Part shown: piece after piece, positions 9,454 through 18,219 of the stretch
Layout of the letters: each line of letters begins with the position of its first letter
How positions within the stretch are numbered: position 1 is the stretch's first letter
Origin: Leisingera methylohalidivorans DSM 14336
Lineage (GTDB): Bacteria; Pseudomonadota; Alphaproteobacteria; Rhodobacterales; Rhodobacteraceae
DNA length: 64,000 nucleotides
Assembly: GCF_000511355.1 (NCBI RefSeq)
Contig: NC_023135.1
Location: forward strand, 3,064,371-3,128,370
Reading direction: 5' to 3'
Program-made: the position numbers and the translations under genes
The notes under the pieces: generated by a model
What the model was told of the DNA's origin: nothing
Database searches by the model: none
Seen by the model: only the letters and a program-made list of their open reading frames with translations

Positions 9454-9497
9454 CGAGGGAATCACCTCGACAGACCGCAAGCTCATCAATATCTTGC
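9454..9497. promoter_or_regulatory. Divergent promoter region with two inverted repeats, candidate WYL operator
   Basis: The 105-bp gap between the divergent nuclease-helicase and WYL genes holds two short inverted repeats: CGAGG-6-CCTCG at 9454-9469 and GCAAG-11-CTTGC at 9477-9497. WYL regulators of defence systems commonly bind inverted repeats in such shared promoters and autoregulate. No clear -35/-10 pair could be assigned, so this is a site candidate only. Confidence 0.35.
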
Positions 9498-9527
9498 AAG
9501 GGTGTCAATTTCTGGCATGGAGTTCAA

Positions 9528-10511
9528 ATGTCTTTTGCAAAAGCGCAGGACTTGCTTCGCCTTGCCCAGATGGCGGCTTCCCGCCGAGGAGGCGTCAGCC
9601 TTGAGGACATCTGCGCTGAGTTCGATGTTTCGCATCGCACTGCTCAACGGATGACCGAGGCTCTCGAAGCAACTTTCGTGAACGTTTCGACCGTAGACGA
9701 CGCCGAACGACGGCGATACTGGCGGATGGACGCACCCTTGCCAGACCGACTGCAGCCCCGGCAGGAAACGGCGATCGAGGCGCTGGAAATCGCGGCACGC
9801 ACCGCGCGCGATGAAGGGCGAATACGGCACTCACGCGCTCTGGAGGATCTCCGCGACGGGTTGCTGGCGCGATTGAATCCAAGGGACGCGCTGCGGTCGG
9901 AAGCCGATGCAGAGGCAGTGCTGGCTGGATTGGGACAAGTCACGCGCCCAGGCCCTACCGTCACACTGAAGCCTGCCGTGACGGATGCTGTCATCGAAGC
10001 GCTCCGCGGTCCCTTCAGGCTGCGCGTCTGCTATGGCGCTCAGGGCGCTGCGCCGCGTGTGATCGAACCGCATGGCATGTTGCTGGGGCACCGCACCTAT
10101 CTTGTGGCACGCCAACCCGCGCGTGGAGAAGACATCCTGAACTTCCGCATGGATCGGATTCATGAAGCGGAGGTTCTGAACGAGAGCTTTCAGCTGGCCT
10201 CGGGTTTCTCTCTAGAGGCCTATGCCGCTCAGGCGTTTGGTGTCTATCAAGACCCCGAACAATACGGCGAAGTCGTGTGGCGCTTCACACCTGAAGCCGC
10301 GGAGCGCGCCGCCGAATTCCGTTTTCATCCCACCCAAGTTGTCGAGCCTCAGGACGATGGCAGCCTGATCGTCAGGTTCAAGGCAGCGGGTTGGTTGGAA
10401 ATGGCTTGGCACCTCTATCAATGGGGCGACAAGGTAGACGTATTGGCGCCAGCAGGATTGCGCGAATTGATTGCGGGCCACCAGAGGTCGGATTTCGACG
10501 CTTTACCATGA
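9528..10511 (+). CDS. WYL-domain transcriptional regulator with N-terminal winged helix
   Basis: This is a 327-residue protein. Residues 1-60 form a winged helix-turn-helix (VSLEDICAEFDVSHRTAQRMTEAL). Residues ~140-225 form a WYL domain (FRLRVCYGAQG, then EPHGMLLGHRTYLVAR and NFRMDRIHEAEVL). The C-terminal ~90 residues match the WCX extension. The ATG at 9528 is chosen because GGAG lies 5 nt upstream. The reading frame stays open far upstream, but only antisense to the nuclease-helicase gene. WYL proteins sense ligands, possibly nucleic acids or nucleotides, and regulate many defence systems. Here it faces the three-gene operon divergently and is followed 22 nt later by a HEPN gene, so it probably controls both. 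Confidence 0.85.
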   Translation: MSFAKAQDLLRLAQMAASRRGGVSLEDICAEFDVSHRTAQRMTEALEATFVNVSTVDDAERRRYWRMDAPLPDRLQPRQETAIEALEIAARTARDEGRIRHSRALEDLRDGLLARLNPRDALRSEADAEAVLAGLGQVTRPGPTVTLKPAVTDAVIEALRGPFRLRVCYGAQGAAPRVIEPHGMLLGHRTYLVARQPARGEDILNFRMDRIHEAEVLNESFQLASGFSLEAYAAQAFGVYQDPEQYGEVVWRFTPEAAERAAEFRFHPTQVVEPQDDGSLIVRFKAAGWLEMAWHLYQWGDKVDVLAPAGLRELIAGHQRSDFDALP

Positions 10512-10533
10512 AAATATTGAACAGGAATTTACT

Positions 10534-11199
10534 ATGACAAACGGCCTTGACCATACAGCTCTAAAAGCAAAACAACGCGCCGTTCGCGAAGGCTTCCCCG
10601 AAACCATGGGACTGCGCGCTCACCGCGCCATCAGTTGGGTCGGCCGTGCAGAAGCCTGCGGCGAGGACTACGATGCGCGTTTCATTTTCCTTTGGATCGC
10701 ATTCAACGCGGCCTACGCCGACGAGCAGGAGTTTCAGGCGGTAGCGCCGGGAGAACGCGCTGCTTTCATGGAATACTTCGATCGACTGGTCGCCCTTGAT
10801 CAAGACCAACGCATCTACAAGGCACTGTGGCAGCGGTTTTCCGGTCCTGTTCGGATGCTCATGGAAAACCGGTATGTCTTCAATCCCTTCTGGAAATATC
10901 ACAATGGGATTGACGGGTTTGAGGATTGGGAGGAACGCTTCAAGACATCAGCCCGAACATTCGCGACATCATTCCAAGCGGGAGACACCGCACGAGTCCT
11001 GAGCTTCGTCTTCGACCGGTTGTACGTCCTGCGAAATCAGCTCGTCCACGGAGGATCAACCTGGAACAGCGGTGTGAACCGATCGCAGGTTCGGGACGGC
11101 GCTGAAATCCTTGGCTTTCTGATGCCTGTTTTCATCGACATCATGATGGACAACCCAAATGAACACTGGGGTAAGCCATTTTATCCCGTCGTCGAATAG
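10534..11199 (+). CDS. HEPN-domain protein (candidate ribonuclease or toxin)
   Basis: This is a 221-residue helical protein. The C-terminal part carries RNQLVH (R167-x4-H172), the RX4-6H motif that forms the active site of HEPN ribonucleases. The N-terminal FIFLWIAFNAAY block is typical of Apea-like HEPN proteins. The ATG at 10534 is preceded by AGGA about 8 nt upstream; a longer frame begins inside the WYL gene. It lies 22 nt after the WYL gene, so the two are probably co-transcribed. HEPN proteins in defence loci often cut tRNA or mRNA and act as abortive-infection effectors. Whether this one is an active RNase, a structural HEPN or a partner of the divergent operon cannot be read from sequence. 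Confidence 0.7.
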   Translation: MTNGLDHTALKAKQRAVREGFPETMGLRAHRAISWVGRAEACGEDYDARFIFLWIAFNAAYADEQEFQAVAPGERAAFMEYFDRLVALDQDQRIYKALWQRFSGPVRMLMENRYVFNPFWKYHNGIDGFEDWEERFKTSARTFATSFQAGDTARVLSFVFDRLYVLRNQLVHGGSTWNSGVNRSQVRDGAEILGFLMPVFIDIMMDNPNEHWGKPFYPVVE

Positions 11200-11227
11200 G
11201 TTCGAAACGGCCTATGCTCATCACGTT

Positions 11228-11485
11228 TCAATTGGATATGCACGCCCGAGCTTGGTCTCTCATAACAGCATAGTCCGCCATCATCTCGACAACAGCCGAT
11301 CCGTCTGGCAGCGTCGCCAGTTCCTCGGCAGCCTGTGCCTGAAACTCCCTGCTGTATTCGACGACCGGCGGACACGCTGCCACGCCGCCAGCTTCAAAAC
11401 CTGCCGTCGCGCAGCCGGTCAACCAACTCGTCGCGACTACGAGGACGGCGAGCCGCCGCCTCCAGCATCCTCCGCTGAACCTCAT
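11228..11485 (-). CDS. Rz1-like outer-membrane spanin lipoprotein
   Basis: This 85-residue lipoprotein begins with a basic stretch and hydrophobic signal ending in a lipobox (SWLTGC, Cys near residue 25). A short periplasmic region (CPPVVEYSREFQAQ onward) follows. The ATG at 11485 has GGAG 7 nt upstream. Its 5' part lies out of frame inside the end of the Rz-like gene, the classic overlapped Rz/Rz1 arrangement. Spanins fuse inner and outer membranes in the last step of phage lysis. It is the last gene of the prophage and converges with the HEPN gene. Confidence 0.75.
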   Translation of the reverse strand: MRFSGGCWRRRLAVLVVATSWLTGCATAGFEAGGVAACPPVVEYSREFQAQAAEELATLPDGSAVVEMMADYAVMRDQARACISN

Positions 11486-11651
11486 TGGTTTTCTCCATGG
11501 TCTCGAGCTGCTCGGCCAAGCGACCGACGCGCTCGCCGGAACGGCGCAGGGCCAGCAGGAACAGAAGGATCGCGAAGGCTGTGACGGCGGAACGGAGCGC
11601 TGTGCGCGCCCATGCCGATCCGGCGAGCGTGACGACGAGTCCGCCGATCAC
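11394..11651 (-). CDS. Rz-like inner-membrane spanin
   Basis: This 85-residue protein has an N-terminal membrane segment (TAFAILLFLLALRRSG) followed by a coiled-coil-like charged helix (GERVGRLAEQLETMEKTNEVQ). GTG at 11651 is preferred because it makes a GTGA overlap with the endolysin stop; a TTG at 11669 would add six residues. The last 92 nt overlap the Rz1-like gene in another frame. Together they form a two-component spanin. Sequence identity to known spanins is weak, so the call rests on topology, overlap and position. Confidence 0.68.
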   Translation of the reverse strand: MIGGLVVTLAGSAWARTALRSAVTAFAILLFLLALRRSGERVGRLAEQLETMEKTNEVQRRMLEAAARRPRSRDELVDRLRDGRF

Positions 11652-12322
11652 CGACGCCCCCGCTTCCAATCGTCGAGGCGGGCGTAGATCGTGACCGCGA
11701 TGCCCCCGAGCGCGACTGCGATGAACAGCCAGCGGAGCGTATCGAGATACGGCACAAGCGGCAGGATCGAGGATTGGGTCTCCGCCAGGACGCTCTGCGC
11801 CACCTCGACACCCGCGGCACCCAGCGTCGCCACTCCGGCCGCGCCTCCACCCTTCATTGTGCGGCTGTCAGTCAGCACCTCGCGCGCTGGCGGCGTCTCC
11901 GACGCAAAGGCCGTCGCCCGGACTAGGAACCGCTCGCCCCACTGCCGCGCGGGCCCGAGATCGACATGCATAAAACCGGAGCGCGGGTAGAACCCGAAGC
12001 CGAGGAACCCGACCTCGCGCGCCGCAGCCTCGAAGGTCACGGGGTCGTGGTTCGCCATGGCGATGTCGAAGGCGGCGCCATCCATGTGCTTCGACCGGGT
12101 CGCGCCGCCGACAGCGCGGTTGTGCTCGGGGCTGCGATAGGCCGAGCGGACGATCAGCGGCTTGTCCAGCCGGTCACGCAGCGCCTGAAGCTTGTCGAGC
12201 GCCAGTTCGTTTACGAGCAGCTTACCGGTGCCCCGGCAGGCGATCTCGGCCGGGCTGAAGTTCGGCCAGCGCCAGGCACTCTCGGGCACCTCGCGCCAGT
12301 GGTCGTAAAAAGTCGTGGTCAT
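11648..12322 (-). CDS. Phage endolysin, M15-family peptidase with C-terminal membrane segment
   Basis: This 224-residue protein has a peptidase M15 (D-Ala-D-Ala carboxypeptidase-like) domain. The zinc ligands are visible: SKHMDGAAFD (H79, D86) and FMHVD (H119), after SAYRSPEHN. The fold cleaves peptidoglycan cross-peptides. The C-terminal ~35 residues contain a hydrophobic segment (LRWLFIAVALGGIAVTIYA), so the enzyme may be anchored in the membrane. The ATG at 12322 has GGAGG 7 nt upstream. It lies between a small membrane protein and the spanins, which makes this the lysis module. Confidence 0.87.
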   Translation of the reverse strand: MTTTFYDHWREVPESAWRWPNFSPAEIACRGTGKLLVNELALDKLQALRDRLDKPLIVRSAYRSPEHNRAVGGATRSKHMDGAAFDIAMANHDPVTFEAAAREVGFLGFGFYPRSGFMHVDLGPARQWGERFLVRATAFASETPPAREVLTDSRTMKGGGAAGVATLGAAGVEVAQSVLAETQSSILPLVPYLDTLRWLFIAVALGGIAVTIYARLDDWKRGRR

Positions 12323-12397
12323 TGGGGGTCCTCCAGAAACGAAAAGACCCGCCTCGGAGGGGGGTCGATTGGACTGACAGTTTGGGGTGGCGAGCAG

Positions 12398-12688
12398 CTA
12401 TGGACCGCCGCCGAAGATTTTCAGCTTGATTGCGATGCCCGCCAGCAGCGCCAACATGACGCCGGTGGTGATCATGCGGACAGCGGTCTGCATCGCGGTG
12501 CGGCGCACCAGCCGCACGCAGTCGAGCAAGGACCGCAGGTCGCGGATATCGAGCGCTGCCTCTTCACCATCGAGGCCGACATCGGCCAATGCGCGTTTCG
12601 CGCCCTCTTCTGCGGCGCGTGCTAGCATGGCCTCGAACTCGGCGTCGGGTATGCGGACGAAGCCCTGATCGGATCGAGGTGGTGTCAT
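12398..12688 (-). CDS. Small phage membrane protein, possible holin (DUF6127-like)
   Basis: This 96-residue protein has an acidic helical N-terminus (EFEAMLARAAEEGAKRALAD) and one hydrophobic segment near the C-terminus (MITTGVMLALLAGIAIKLK). The ATG at 12688 has GGAAGG about 7 nt upstream, which decides the start over an in-frame extension. It precedes the endolysin in the lysis module, so a holin or holin-like role is plausible. A DUF6127 assignment is from memory of similar phage proteins and is not proven. Confidence 0.6.
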   Translation of the reverse strand: MTPPRSDQGFVRIPDAEFEAMLARAAEEGAKRALADVGLDGEEAALDIRDLRSLLDCVRLVRRTAMQTAVRMITTGVMLALLAGIAIKLKIFGGGP

Positions 12689-12707
12689 GGGGTAATCCTT
12701 CCGCCGC

Positions 12708-13784
12708 TCAGCCGATCTTGCAGCCCCAAAGGGACGTTTGATCCGCCGCGAAATATCCGTCCTGCGCTCGAAAATACCCCTGGAGCTCAACCGTATCGCC
12801 CGCCGTCAGCGGCACCATCGTCTGCAACCAGAGGGCCGTGGCTTCCGAGACATGCGCGCCGCTGATCTCACCATAGGAGCCCCGGATTTCGGTCGCGCCG
12901 TTCAGCAGGAGCCGCCCGCGCATCCGCGCCGACGTGCTGGAATTGACCTTGTAGAGCAGCGTCGCGCCAAAAAGGTAAGTGCCGTCCACGGGCGCGGTGA
13001 ACAGGTTGGTACTGGCATCAAAGGCACCCTGATCGTTATAGTCGGTGTTGTTGAGGCCGATCTTCGTCCAGGTCCCAACGCCGACATAGTTGTCGTAGTT
13101 CGTGTAAGCCTTGAACCGCGGCAGCCGGGGCTGGTCGACGATGCCGGTGGCGTTGTCGACGTTGAGGCCGTCGAAGAAGGTGCTGCCGTCGGCCGAGACC
13201 GCGAGGCGGAAGCGGTCGGAGCCGAAGAGCCCGACCAGCGCCTTGGTCACGAAGTTGGTCTGCAGGGTCAGGCCGAGATCGTCGCCCGCTGCCTCCTTGT
13301 TCAAGGTGTAGAACAGATCGCCGGTGCCGCCCTCGGCCACGGTCTTCGCCGTCCAGAGCGCGGCGTTCAGCTTGGCCGAGAACGGGTTCGAGGCGTCCGC
13401 CGTTGTGCCGAGCCCGAGCAGCGCCATATTCTGCAACTCGCTGGGCGTGGTGCCGACCCAGCCCGCGCCATCGTAGACCAGCAGCAGGCCCTCATCCTCG
13501 ATCCACGCCCGCCAGCCGGTGCCGGGTGGCAAGCGGAGCCAAGCGCCATCGGTCCAGAGCGCGACGTTCAGGTCCCAGCCCGCCCAGTCGCCCGTCGCGC
13601 CCGAAGCGACGATGTATCGGTCGCCGTCGGCGGGGCTCGCTGGGGGTGCTGCCAGATCGCGGTCGAGGACCGAGAGATGGACGAGCCCGTCGAGGATCCG
13701 CAGCGCCTCGTTGTGGGTGACATGCTTCTGGGCCTGCGCCGCCAGGATGTAGGGCAGCAGGAGATGGGTCGTGGCGTCGGACAT
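12708..13784 (-). CDS. DUF2793-domain phage tail protein with C1q-like C-terminus
   Basis: This is a 358-residue protein. The N-terminal ~100 residues match DUF2793 (LLLPYILAAQAQKHVTHNEA, then DRYIVASGATGDWAGWD). The C-terminal ~130 residues resemble a C1q/TNF-like beta-sandwich (FDASTNLFTAPVDGTYLFGA, then MRGRLLLNGATEIRGSYGE), a fold found in receptor-binding tips. Start at 13784, 10 nt after the stop of the baseplate gene; a longer frame overlaps that gene. It is probably a host-recognition or fibre-like component at the tail tip. Confidence 0.78.
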   Translation of the reverse strand: MSDATTHLLLPYILAAQAQKHVTHNEALRILDGLVHLSVLDRDLAAPPASPADGDRYIVASGATGDWAGWDLNVALWTDGAWLRLPPGTGWRAWIEDEGLLLVYDGAGWVGTTPSELQNMALLGLGTTADASNPFSAKLNAALWTAKTVAEGGTGDLFYTLNKEAAGDDLGLTLQTNFVTKALVGLFGSDRFRLAVSADGSTFFDGLNVDNATGIVDQPRLPRFKAYTNYDNYVGVGTWTKIGLNNTDYNDQGAFDASTNLFTAPVDGTYLFGATLLYKVNSSTSARMRGRLLLNGATEIRGSYGEISGAHVSEATALWLQTMVPLTAGDTVELQGYFRAQDGYFAADQTSLWGCKIG

Positions 13785-13794
13785 GGGATGGCCT

Positions 13795-16700
13795 TCAGAA
13801 CGTGAGCGTGACGGTCTTGGGCGAGCCCCGCCCCACGAGGGCGGAGAGCTGGAAGATGCGGATGTCGAGCGTGTCACCGGGGGCGAGCGGCGCGCCCCAA
13901 TCGGCGGTCTGCTGGGCGGCCGTGTAGACCGCGCTCGTGGTGGCGGTGCTCAGCACCCGCTTCACGGTGGCGCCGTCTAGGATCTCCACCTCGTAGGCTT
14001 CGAGCTCCTCGGCCAGCGACACCTCGAGCCCGCCCCAGCTGTCGGCCGCGAGTGCGCGGGACCGGCGCGTCCAGCGGATCGTGAGATCGCCGGACGCACG
14101 CGGTCTGCGCCATGGCTGCTCGACATGGGCGCCCGAGAACGGCCGCAGACCGACGCCCTCGGGCGTGAAGACCTGCGCCACATAGGTCTCGTCGCTGACA
14201 GGACGGCTCGCGGGGCCGATGCGCCAGTTCCACGGGATGCCCAGGTCGGCCTCGGCGATCGGCAGCGATGCCAGCGCAGTGTCCAGCACGACGACACGCG
14301 CGCCTGCAGGCGCCGGGTTGCCCATGGCGGCCTCGGTGCCACGCTGGCCCCGCAACAGCCGGGTCAGCCGATACCGGCCGGGCGCCAGCAGCTCGGCCGA
14401 GCCCGCCTGCACGATCTCCCCGATACCCGGCGCGCTCTCGATGGCCAGCGCATTGGCGCCGCCGAACAGAGTCAGGTCGGTGACGCTTTCAAGCGTGCCG
14501 GTCAGCAGATCGACCACCAGCGCATTGCCGAGGTCGAAGCGCGACGTGGGCCCCGCATAGAGGTCCGAGACGAGCGCCCCGATCCGGGCGCGGCTGCCGA
14601 AGGTCGTCAGCAGCTCGAAGCCATCGGTCGAGGGGCTGCGAAACACCGCGATCTCGCCCGGCCAAGGGACGGCATGGGCTGCGGCGAAGGGGCGATGCGC
14701 GGGCTGGTCCTCGGTGATCTGCGGCAGGTCCATCAGCACCGCCTCGGGTGCGCCGAACACCACGGCCCGCGTCAGCGACGTCGCGCGGGGATCGCCGGGC
14801 GGCAGATCGTAGGTCGCCCGGTCCTGGCGCACCGCCTCCATGCCGCGCGCCTCGGCGTCGGCGATGGAAACGAGCCGCAGATCGACCAGCCGCCCGTCAT
14901 GTGCGAGCCGGATCGCATCGGCCGGATCCAGCGCGAGCCGCGAGGGCGGCAGACGGAACGCCGCCGTCTCGCGGCCCACCCACGCCTCCATCAGCGCGCG
15001 GCGGCTGCGGCGTTCGGCCTCCTCGGGCGGCACCGCCATCGGAAAGCTCTCGGACGCGATGCGCGTCGTGTCCACCGTGATGCGCCGCGCCTCGACGAGG
15101 GCGGCGTCGTAGTCCTCGTCGGCGCGCGCGACCTGCCATTTCAGGGCCTGTGGCAGTTCGGTCTCCTGGCCGCGGGTGAGTTCGAGGACATCGCCTTCGC
15201 GGGCAGCGACCAGATCGTCCGGTTCGACGCTTGCCACAGCCGCCCGGCCGCGCATGACGAAGCGGATCACCCCCTCGGTCTCGACGGCATCGAAGCCGAA
15301 ATGCCGCGACAGCGTTGTGATCGAGGCACGCGGGCTCTCCAGCGCGCCGATGGCGTAGCCCTCGACCGCGCCCCAGAGGCCGGTGACGTCGATGCGATCC
15401 TCGGGCAGGCCCGCGCGCAGGCAGAGGCGCCGGACCAGCGCCGCCAGAGATACCGCGCCGAGCCGCCCGGTCAGCCAGTGCCCGAGCCGCCAGTTCGCCC
15501 CATCCGTCCAAATATCGGTCAACGCCGGAAAGAAGGGATACGGCCGCGCATCCCAGGTCCAGGCGGCGCATTCGGGGATGTGCACCATCCGGCCGCCGTA
15601 GACCATCGAGGTCGGGTTGTTCGCGGCCTCGCCCCACCAGAGATAGGTCGCCTCGAGATAGGCCCGCTGGATCGCGTCGTCGCGCCAGCCCCGCGAGAAA
15701 TGCGGCGTGAAACTCTCCGACGACTTCGGATCGAAGAAGACGTTTGGCTGGTTGGTACCGCGGTCAATGGCGGGACAGCCGAGCTCGGTGAACCAGATCG
15801 GCTTTGACTGCGGCACCCATGCCGTCGGCATGCCGCTCTCCACCCCGCCCGGGCGGTCATAGTGCGGGTTCGACCACCAAGCGCGCAGATCCTTGTAGCG
15901 GAAGACCCACGGCTTGGCCGCCGCGCCGTCCGTGATCGCGGTCCGCACCTGTGCCGACCGATCGGCGGCGCTAGCGTAGAACCAGTCAAAGCCTTCGCCG
16001 CCCGCAATGTTCGCCTGCAGATAGGCGCGGTCGTAGATCGCGGGCCAGCCCTCGGCTGCGTCGAGATGCTCGAACCCGTCACGCCAGTCCGACAGTGGCA
16101 TGTAGTTGTCGATCCCGACGAAATCGATCTCCGGGTCGGCCCAAAGAGGGTCGAGATGGAAGAACACGTCGCCGCTGCCATCGCCCGGCTGGTGCCCGAA
16201 ATACTCCGACCAGTCAGCGGCGTAACCAATCTTTGCTCCGGACCCGAGGATCGAGCGGACATCGGCGAGCAGATCCCGATAGGCCTGCACGGCCGGATAA
16301 GTGGCCGCACCCGAGCGGATCGTCGTCAGCCCTGGCATCTCGGTCCCGATCAGGAACGCATCGACACCGCCCGCCGCCGCGCAGAGATGGGCGTAGTGCA
16401 GCACCATGCGGCGCAGGCCACAGTCGCCGGGCGCGCCGATCCATGAAACCGATTGGCCGGAGATGCTGAAGCTCGCGGGCGTCGCCGCGCCGAACAGCGA
16501 TGCGACCTGGCTTGCGGCCGTAGCGGTCTTGTCCACGGTCCCCGCGTAGCCGGCCGCCGGAGAGCAAGTGATCCGCCCCCGCCAGGGGAACGCGGGCTGA
16601 CCCGTGTCGACGGCGTTGTCCGAATACGGGTTCGGCAGGGCGTTTCCCGGCGGCACGTCCATCAGGATGAAGGGATAGAAGGTCACGCGCAGACCGCGCG

Positions 16701-17763
16701 CCTTTATCTCCTGGATCGCCTGAACGACAGCAAAGTCGGCGGGCGTGCCGCCATAGACCGGACGATCCTGATCGTCGCGGCTGACCAGAAAGGCATTCGC
16801 CCGGCTGACGCCATTGACGGACCATGTCGACGGCGAGGTGGTCTTGGCAGTGACCTCGACGCCGGGCCGCACCTTGCAGTTCCCAGCGCGCAGATCGTCT
16901 CCGAACCAGGCCACGACCAGCGAAACGCTTTCGACCTTTGGGGCCATAGCCTGCAGACGGTCAAGCGCCACCACAATGTCGGCGGTGTCGGTCAGTGCGT
17001 TGAGGTTCTCGGGCTCGGACGAGCCGCCTCCGCCCTTCCGGATGCCCTGCGTGGCATAGGCGAACTCACCTGAGGCCGGGATCATGGTGACCGCTTGCGT
17101 AAGACCCTCCGCCGTGTCCGGATCGGCCAGCGGGCGGAACACCTCGAAACTCAGTTGCGGGATGCGGTTGCCGTAATTACCGAGCGGCAGCTCCACGAAA
17201 ACGACATAGGCCGTGCCGCGATAAGCGGGCGTGTTCGCCGCGCCCATCTTCGCGGACATAAACGGATCGATCGTCTGGCTCTCGTCACCTGGATACCAGC
17301 GCCAGGTTATCCCGGCGGTGTCCAGCAGCTTGCCGTCAGCCCAAATCCGACCGATGCCGGTGATGGGGCCCTCGCAGAGCGCCACGGCGAAGCTTGCATA
17401 GTAGAGATATTCGGTGGTCTTGACCTTGCCGCCACCCCCGCCGCCCTTGCCGCCACCCTGCGTGGTGGTCTTGGTCTCCTCGCGGAAATCCGTCGCCCAA
17501 ATGATGTTGCCGCCGATCCGCATGCGGCCATAGAGGCGCGGGATCACCGCACCTTCCGTGGCCGAAGTGATGTGCAGATTGTCCATCCGCGCGCCTTCGA
17601 TCCGCTGGGTGGGCGCCAGCGACGAGATGATCCAGCTATCGACGACCGAGCCAATGGTGGAACCGATGAAGCCGCCGATTGTGGCCGCACTGACGCCGAG
17701 GATCGCGCCGCCGATACTGCCGCCAATGGCGGCACCTGCGGCACCGAGTACGAGGGTGGCCAT
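13795..17763 (-). CDS. Giant baseplate/host-specificity protein with GTA TIM-barrel-like domain
   Basis: This 1,322-residue protein matches the multidomain tail-tip protein of RcGTA (the last large structural gene of the gene transfer agent cluster). The N-terminus is Gly/Ala rich and hydrophobic (ATIGGFIGSTIGSVVDSW), followed by a Gly-run loop near 103-112. The central region carries the GTA TIM-barrel-like domain (IGYAADWSEYFGHQPGDGSG, IDFVGIDNYMPLSDW, WFTELGCPAIDRG). Then comes a tail_3-like region. It follows the NlpC/P60 gene after 9 nt. It forms the central tip that contacts the host and may bind or cut surface glycans; that activity is inferred. Confidence 0.9.
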   Translation of the reverse strand: MATLVLGAAGAAIGGSIGGAILGVSAATIGGFIGSTIGSVVDSWIISSLAPTQRIEGARMDNLHITSATEGAVIPRLYGRMRIGGNIIWATDFREETKTTTQGGGKGGGGGGKVKTTEYLYYASFAVALCEGPITGIGRIWADGKLLDTAGITWRWYPGDESQTIDPFMSAKMGAANTPAYRGTAYVVFVELPLGNYGNRIPQLSFEVFRPLADPDTAEGLTQAVTMIPASGEFAYATQGIRKGGGGSSEPENLNALTDTADIVVALDRLQAMAPKVESVSLVVAWFGDDLRAGNCKVRPGVEVTAKTTSPSTWSVNGVSRANAFLVSRDDQDRPVYGGTPADFAVVQAIQEIKARGLRVTFYPFILMDVPPGNALPNPYSDNAVDTGQPAFPWRGRITCSPAAGYAGTVDKTATAASQVASLFGAATPASFSISGQSVSWIGAPGDCGLRRMVLHYAHLCAAAGGVDAFLIGTEMPGLTTIRSGAATYPAVQAYRDLLADVRSILGSGAKIGYAADWSEYFGHQPGDGSGDVFFHLDPLWADPEIDFVGIDNYMPLSDWRDGFEHLDAAEGWPAIYDRAYLQANIAGGEGFDWFYASAADRSAQVRTAITDGAAAKPWVFRYKDLRAWWSNPHYDRPGGVESGMPTAWVPQSKPIWFTELGCPAIDRGTNQPNVFFDPKSSESFTPHFSRGWRDDAIQRAYLEATYLWWGEAANNPTSMVYGGRMVHIPECAAWTWDARPYPFFPALTDIWTDGANWRLGHWLTGRLGAVSLAALVRRLCLRAGLPEDRIDVTGLWGAVEGYAIGALESPRASITTLSRHFGFDAVETEGVIRFVMRGRAAVASVEPDDLVAAREGDVLELTRGQETELPQALKWQVARADEDYDAALVEARRITVDTTRIASESFPMAVPPEEAERRSRRALMEAWVGRETAAFRLPPSRLALDPADAIRLAHDGRLVDLRLVSIADAEARGMEAVRQDRATYDLPPGDPRATSLTRAVVFGAPEAVLMDLPQITEDQPAHRPFAAAHAVPWPGEIAVFRSPSTDGFELLTTFGSRARIGALVSDLYAGPTSRFDLGNALVVDLLTGTLESVTDLTLFGGANALAIESAPGIGEIVQAGSAELLAPGRYRLTRLLRGQRGTEAAMGNPAPAGARVVVLDTALASLPIAEADLGIPWNWRIGPASRPVSDETYVAQVFTPEGVGLRPFSGAHVEQPWRRPRASGDLTIRWTRRSRALAADSWGGLEVSLAEELEAYEVEILDGATVKRVLSTATTSAVYTAAQQTADWGAPLAPGDTLDIRIFQLSALVGRGSPKTVTLTF

Positions 17764-17772
17764 GGGATGATC

Positions 17773-18219
17773 TCAGCGTTGCGGGAACAGAAAGGCGAAG
17801 GCGATGCGCCGCCGCCAGGATGAGGTGAGCGGTTCTTCGATGACGCCGAGGCGCTCGTAGGCGTGGAGGAAACTGTCGGGCCCGGTGAGGATCCCGACAT
17901 GCTTGGCAATCGCGCGGGGCATCATCCGGAAGAGAACCAGCGCGCCAGGACCGGCCTCGGCGGGCGAGACCTCGATCATCATGCGCCGTGCGCCGTCCGC
18001 CAGCACTTCTCGGGGCCCTGTCTCGCCCCAGTCGCGGCTGTAGGGCGGGATCGGGAACGGCTCGGGGCCGACGACTTCACGCCAGACGCCCTGCGCCAGC
18101 CCGAGGCAGTCGCAGCCGACGCCGCGCAGGCTGGCTTGATCATGATACGGCGTGCCGAGCCAGGAGCGTGCGACGGCGACGACGCTTGCGGGGTCGGCCG
18201 ATGCGAAGAGTTGCGTCAC
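17773..18219 (-). CDS. NlpC/P60-family phage cell-wall peptidase
   Basis: This 148-residue protein has the NlpC/P60 layout: SWLGTPYHDQASLRGVGCDC carries the catalytic Cys and AKHVGILTG carries the catalytic His. The GTG at 18219 is chosen because GGAGG sits 6 nt upstream and it forms a GTGA overlap with the upstream stop. In GTA-like tails this enzyme locally opens peptidoglycan during DNA entry. It sits between the DUF2163 and giant baseplate genes, the same order as in RcGTA. Confidence 0.88.
   Translation of the reverse strand: MTQLFASADPASVVAVARSWLGTPYHDQASLRGVGCDCLGLAQGVWREVVGPEPFPIPPYSRDWGETGPREVLADGARRMMIEVSPAEAGPGALVLFRMMPRAIAKHVGILTGPDSFLHAYERLGVIEEPLTSSWRRRIAFAFLFPQR

Noticed and set aside
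8748..9527. N-terminal extension of the WYL regulator
   Set aside because: It overlaps the antisense of the nuclease-helicase gene; the ATG at 9528 has a proper ribosome binding site and matches the family start.
14125..15807. A 560-codon plus-strand open frame
   Set aside because: It is antisense to the giant baseplate gene; long shadow frames are expected in GC-rich coding DNA and the translation has no family pattern.
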